From Arthrobacter sp. B3I9 (GTDB lineage: Bacteria > Actinomycetota > Actinomycetes > Actinomycetales > Micrococcaceae), in contig NZ_JAUSYO010000001.1 in NCBI RefSeq assembly GCF_030816935.1, positions 1,674,001 through 1,738,000 on the forward strand: DNA of 64,000 nt, in the 5' to 3' direction. Each line of letters begins with the position of its first letter. Position 1 is the stretch's first letter. Both the position numbers and the translations under genes were made by a program. The notes beneath the pieces are model-generated. The model was not told the DNA's origin, did not search any database, and saw only the letters and a program-made list of their open reading frames with translations. This document shows, piece by piece, positions 62,301 through 64,000 of this stretch.

Positions 62301-62596
62301 CCGTACGTGAACACCAGGCTGATCTGGGAGACTCCGTTGCGGGAGGTGGACGCCGTCGACTCCAGGCCCTCGACGCCGTTCAGCGCGGTCTCCAGCGGGC
62401 CGCTGACCTGCTTGTCCACGACTTCCGGGGAAGCCCCCGGCATCGAGGTGATGACCGTGATCTGCGGGAACTCGATCGAGGGGATGAGCTCCTGCTTGAG
62501 CGAGGACATCGTGATCACGCCGAAGACCGACGCGAACACGGTGACCAGCGCGATCAGTGCCCGGTTTGCCAGGGATAGCTTTGCGAGCCGGAACAT
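59366..62596 (-). CDS. RND-superfamily efflux permease
   Basis: 1076 residues, 12 helices in two repeats with two large extracytoplasmic loops. HAE1-type: LIPSIEFPQI near the N-terminus, GRVVDDSIVVIENI with proton-relay Asp398 and Asp399, and the second-repeat NAIVLIDLINQYR. Full length. No membrane-fusion or outer-membrane partner gene is adjacent, as expected in a Gram-positive cell. C-terminal 50 residues are Arg-rich then acidic. GGAG site before ATG. Confidence 0.9.
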   Translation of the reverse strand: MFRLAKLSLANRALIALVTVFASVFGVITMSSLKQELIPSIEFPQITVITSMPGASPEVVDKQVSGPLETALNGVEGLESTASTSRNGVSQISLVFTYGSNLDRARNQIDRAISNAKRSLPDDVQPQAIAGSISDFPIVYLAVSSDKPLSELNSDLARLSVPRLQKIDGVRGADVTGGATQHISILPRADAMAASGATLASISNALKNNGALVPAGTIEEQGKTLSLQIGSPVDSLDAVKALPLGGTKSPATIGSVADVSIAEDARTSITRTNGKETLAVSVTKKPEGDTVAISHAVKDSIPQLEAELGSNAAVTPVFDQAPFIEKSIKDLTTEGLLGLGFAVAVILVFLMSVRSTLVTAVSIPLSLLITFLGLSATGYSLNILTLGALTIAIGRVVDDSIVVIENIKRHLSYGEQKITAILTSVREVAGAITASTLTTVAVFLPIAFVAGLAGELFRPFALTVTIALLSSLLVSLTIVPVLAYWFLRNPAGQTGAEGLRAREIAAKAHDAEQRTLLQRGYLPVLTKTQKHPVVTLIAAVLVLGGTAAMTPLLATDLLGRSGENSMTVRQALPAGTSLSEASAAAVKVETVLRDIEGIKNVQATTGNAQTGFSALLSAGASNSSFTVVTDEKANQGKLQDTVRNELAKLPDAGKITVGSQQGGFGTSSTVDITLKAATTADLRTASDALVKALDGVPGSTEVATNLAASQPVVQVKVDRAKAVAAGLNEEQVAGVLASTISPIPAGTVRIDADDFPVRIGAGIRFTSIDAVRAIPLPTAAGPVPLSSIAAVEQVDVPVSITASNGQRTARVSVTPSGSNLGAVSTEVQARLKTVDLPPGVTATIGGATTQQAESFSQLGLALLAAIAIVYVIMVAAFKSLVQPLILLVSVPFAATGAIALLLVTGVPLGLPSLIGMLMLVGIVVTNAIVLIDLINQYRQPRNGEPGMSVTEAITHGARQRLRPILMTALATVFALTPMALGLTGGGGFISQPLAIVVIGGLISSTALTLVLVPVLYRLVEGRREERALRQAVAAPPVRVARGRRAKATPPDTDSRSESDAEPDAEPDELPLPTGSH

Positions 62597-62647
62597 CTCA
62601 TGGTCTCCTGACGGGTCGACGGACGTGCGTTGAAGGCGGTATCAAAG

Positions 62648-62663
62648 CGCTAGCCTACTAGCG
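62648..62663. promoter_or_regulatory. Candidate operator upstream of the RND gene
   Basis: CGCTAG-N4-CTAGCG, perfect 6-bp inverted repeat 52-67 bases before the RND start in the 87-base gap. TetR-like symmetry, but no regulator gene is adjacent. Confidence 0.4.
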
Positions 62664-62683
62664 TGCCGCGACCCGGCAGGATG

Positions 62684-64000
62684 TCAGCCCTGTGCGGCGC
62701 TGACCGGTTCGAGCTGGAGGGCCTTGGCCGTGTCGGCTTCCAGTCGGGCGGCGAGCTCCGGGTTCTCGTTGAGCTTGACGCCGTAGCCGGGCATCATCTC
62801 CTTGAACTTCGGCTCCCAGCCCTTGAAGTTCTGCGGGAAGGACCTCCGGAGAAGCTCGAGCATGATCGGCACGGCGGTCGATGCGCCCGGGGACGCTCCG
62901 AGCAGGGCGCCGATGGTGCCGTCGCGCCCGGTAATGACTTCGGTGCCGAACTGCAGCACGCCGCCCTTCTTCGGATCCTTTTTGATGATCTGGACACGCT
63001 GGCCCGCGGTGATGAGCTCCCAGTCGCCGTCCTTGGCTTCGGGGTAGTACTCCCGCAGCGCCTCGACCTTGGCACCGTGCCGCTTGGCGACCTCCTTGAC
63101 CAGGTAGGCGGTGAGGCCCATGTTGTCCTTGGCGACGGCCAGCATCGGGATGATGTTGGACGGGCGGATGGATGCCGGCAGGTCCAGGTAGGAACCGTTC
63201 TTGAGGAAGTTCGTGGAGAAGCCGGCGTACGGACCGAACAGCAGGGAGCGCTTGCCGTTGACGTAGCGGGTGTCGAGGTGGGGGACGGACATCGGCGGGG
63301 CTCCCACCGAGGCCTGGCCGTAGACCTTGGCGCTGTGCTGGGCCGCCAGGCTCTCGTCAGTGCAGCGGAAGAACTGCCCGGACACCGGGAAGCCGCCGTA
63401 ACCCTTGCTTTCCGGGATCCCCGAGGCCTGCAGCAGGTGCAGTGCGCCGCCGCCGGCGCCCACGAAGACGAACTTCGCGTGGATTGCGCCGTGCTCGCCG
63501 GACTGGTGGTGCTTCAGGGAGAGGTCCCAGCCGCCGTCGGACGCGCGCTTGATGCCGGAGACGTCGTGGCCGTAGTTGATTTCCACTCCGTTGTTGCCCA
63601 GGTACCCGGTCAGCTCGCGGGTCAGGGCGCCGAAGTCGACGTCGGTCCCTTCGGCCGCGCGGGTTGCCGCGACGCGCTGCTTCGGGTCGCGGCCCTTGAT
63701 GATCAGGGGAGCCCACTTGGCAATCTGGGCCTGGTCCTCGGAGTACTCCATGGAGCGGAACAGCGGGTTCGGCTTGAGCGCCTCGTAGCGGGTCCGCAGG
63801 AACTTGGCGTTGTCGTCGCCGATCACGAAGCTCATGTGCGGAACGGTGTTGATGAAGCGCTTGGGCGAGCCGATCATCCCGTTGGTGACCAGGTGGGACC
63901 AGAACTGGCGGGAGAGCTGGAACTGCTCGTTGATGAGGAGCGCCTTGGAAGGATCCACCGAGCCGTCTTTGGCCGCGGGGGAGTAGTTGAGCTCACACAG
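62684..64000 (-). CDS. mqo: Malate:quinone oxidoreductase, N-terminus outside window
   Basis: The last 439 codons of Mqo, a membrane-peripheral FAD enzyme oxidising malate to oxaloacetate and reducing quinone in the TCA cycle. Marks: [55 protein letters not shown] and GASPGASTA. The frame is open through the right edge; the FAD-binding N-terminus lies beyond 64000. Ends 87 bases before the RND gene on the same strand. Confidence 0.95.
   Translation of the reverse strand: MCELNYSPAAKDGSVDPSKALLINEQFQLSRQFWSHLVTNGMIGSPKRFINTVPHMSFVIGDDNAKFLRTRYEALKPNPLFRSMEYSEDQAQIAKWAPLIIKGRDPKQRVAATRAAEGTDVDFGALTRELTGYLGNNGVEINYGHDVSGIKRASDGGWDLSLKHHQSGEHGAIHAKFVFVGAGGGALHLLQASGIPESKGYGGFPVSGQFFRCTDESLAAQHSAKVYGQASVGAPPMSVPHLDTRYVNGKRSLLFGPYAGFSTNFLKNGSYLDLPASIRPSNIIPMLAVAKDNMGLTAYLVKEVAKRHGAKVEALREYYPEAKDGDWELITAGQRVQIIKKDPKKGGVLQFGTEVITGRDGTIGALLGASPGASTAVPIMLELLRRSFPQNFKGWEPKFKEMMPGYGVKLNENPELAARLEADTAKALQLEPVSAAQG

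Noticed and set aside
59732..62578. 948-codon plus-strand open frame opposite the RND gene
   Set aside because: Low-complexity Gly/Asp/Gln/Arg translation expected from antisense of a GC-rich gene; the RND frame is certain.
1..64000. tRNA, rRNA, CRISPR, transposase, integrase or phage genes
   Set aside because: I looked for T-loop-like GGTTCGA motifs, regularly spaced repeats, and transposase or integrase signatures and found none; the few GTTCGA matches lie inside clear coding genes.

Overview
The window is a dense, high-GC (roughly two-thirds G+C) actinobacterial chromosome segment, most likely from Arthrobacter or a close relative (Micrococcaceae). Pointers are the mismatch endonuclease NucS, a mycothiol-type DinB/maleylpyruvate-isomerase protein, the clpS-DUF2017-murI-MBL-rph-rdgB block, DUF3039 beside a DEAD/DEAH helicase, Mqo, many GTG starts and many TANNNT boxes 6-7 nt before start codons (leaderless genes). 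I see no rRNA, tRNA, CRISPR array, prophage or insertion sequence, so this is core or soft-core chromosome rather than an accessory island. Genes abut or overlap and no gene-free gap exceeds about 250 bases.

Layout. 1-3.2 kb: esterase plus MprF-like aminoacyl-lipid synthase, translationally coupled. 3.3-5.8 kb: cold-shock protein, nucS, a small zinc-binding protein and an alpha/beta hydrolase. 5.9-13.9 kb: AI-2E-type permease, an unknown three-segment membrane protein, thioredoxin-TPR protein, old yellow enzyme and a two-gene ABC exporter. 14-17.6 kb: nagB, DUF3039, helicase and a lipoprotein. 17.7-24.9 kb: pncB-pncA (NAD salvage), then clpS-DUF2017, murI-MBL-rph-rdgB and DedA. 25-33.4 kb: DEDDh-BRCT exonuclease, DUF4395, ADP-ribosylglycohydrolase, aquaporin-family channel and sbcD-sbcC. 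sbcD carries a frameshift that fuses its frame to sbcC. 33.4-37.8 kb: drug-type MFS transporter, IclR regulator, MHS-family acid transporter and a phosphoribosyltransferase. 37.9-43.9 kb: a 2-oxoacid dehydrogenase operon (E1 alpha, E1 beta, free-standing lipoyl domain, alpha/beta hydrolase), then an amino-acid permease divergent from an Lrp regulator. 44-50.1 kb: nrtR-nadA-nadB-nadC-nadS (de novo NAD synthesis), four consecutive 4-base ATGA overlaps under a candidate NrtR operator. 50.1-59.3 kb: GtrA, DUF1684, lipoprotein, frameshifted transglutaminase, M20 peptidase, carboxylate-amine ligase, DUF2243, MarR plus LLM flavin enzyme, DUF559. 59.4-64 kb: RND exporter and the C-terminal part of malate:quinone oxidoreductase.

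Structures beyond the gene list: three copies of a 66-bp palindromic repeat at 3' gene ends, two of which supply the last codons and stop of the host gene; a 43-bp perfect palindrome inside the end of a phosphoribosyltransferase gene; two CRP/GlxR-like boxes and a PaaR-like operator; an apparently split AcoC-type E2; two single-G frameshifts; and a consistent leaderless-promoter pattern at about 18 genes. I did not find a clearly new multi-gene system. The best candidates for undescribed biology are the stop-donating repeat family, the split-E2 dehydrogenase operon and the DUF3039-helicase pair.
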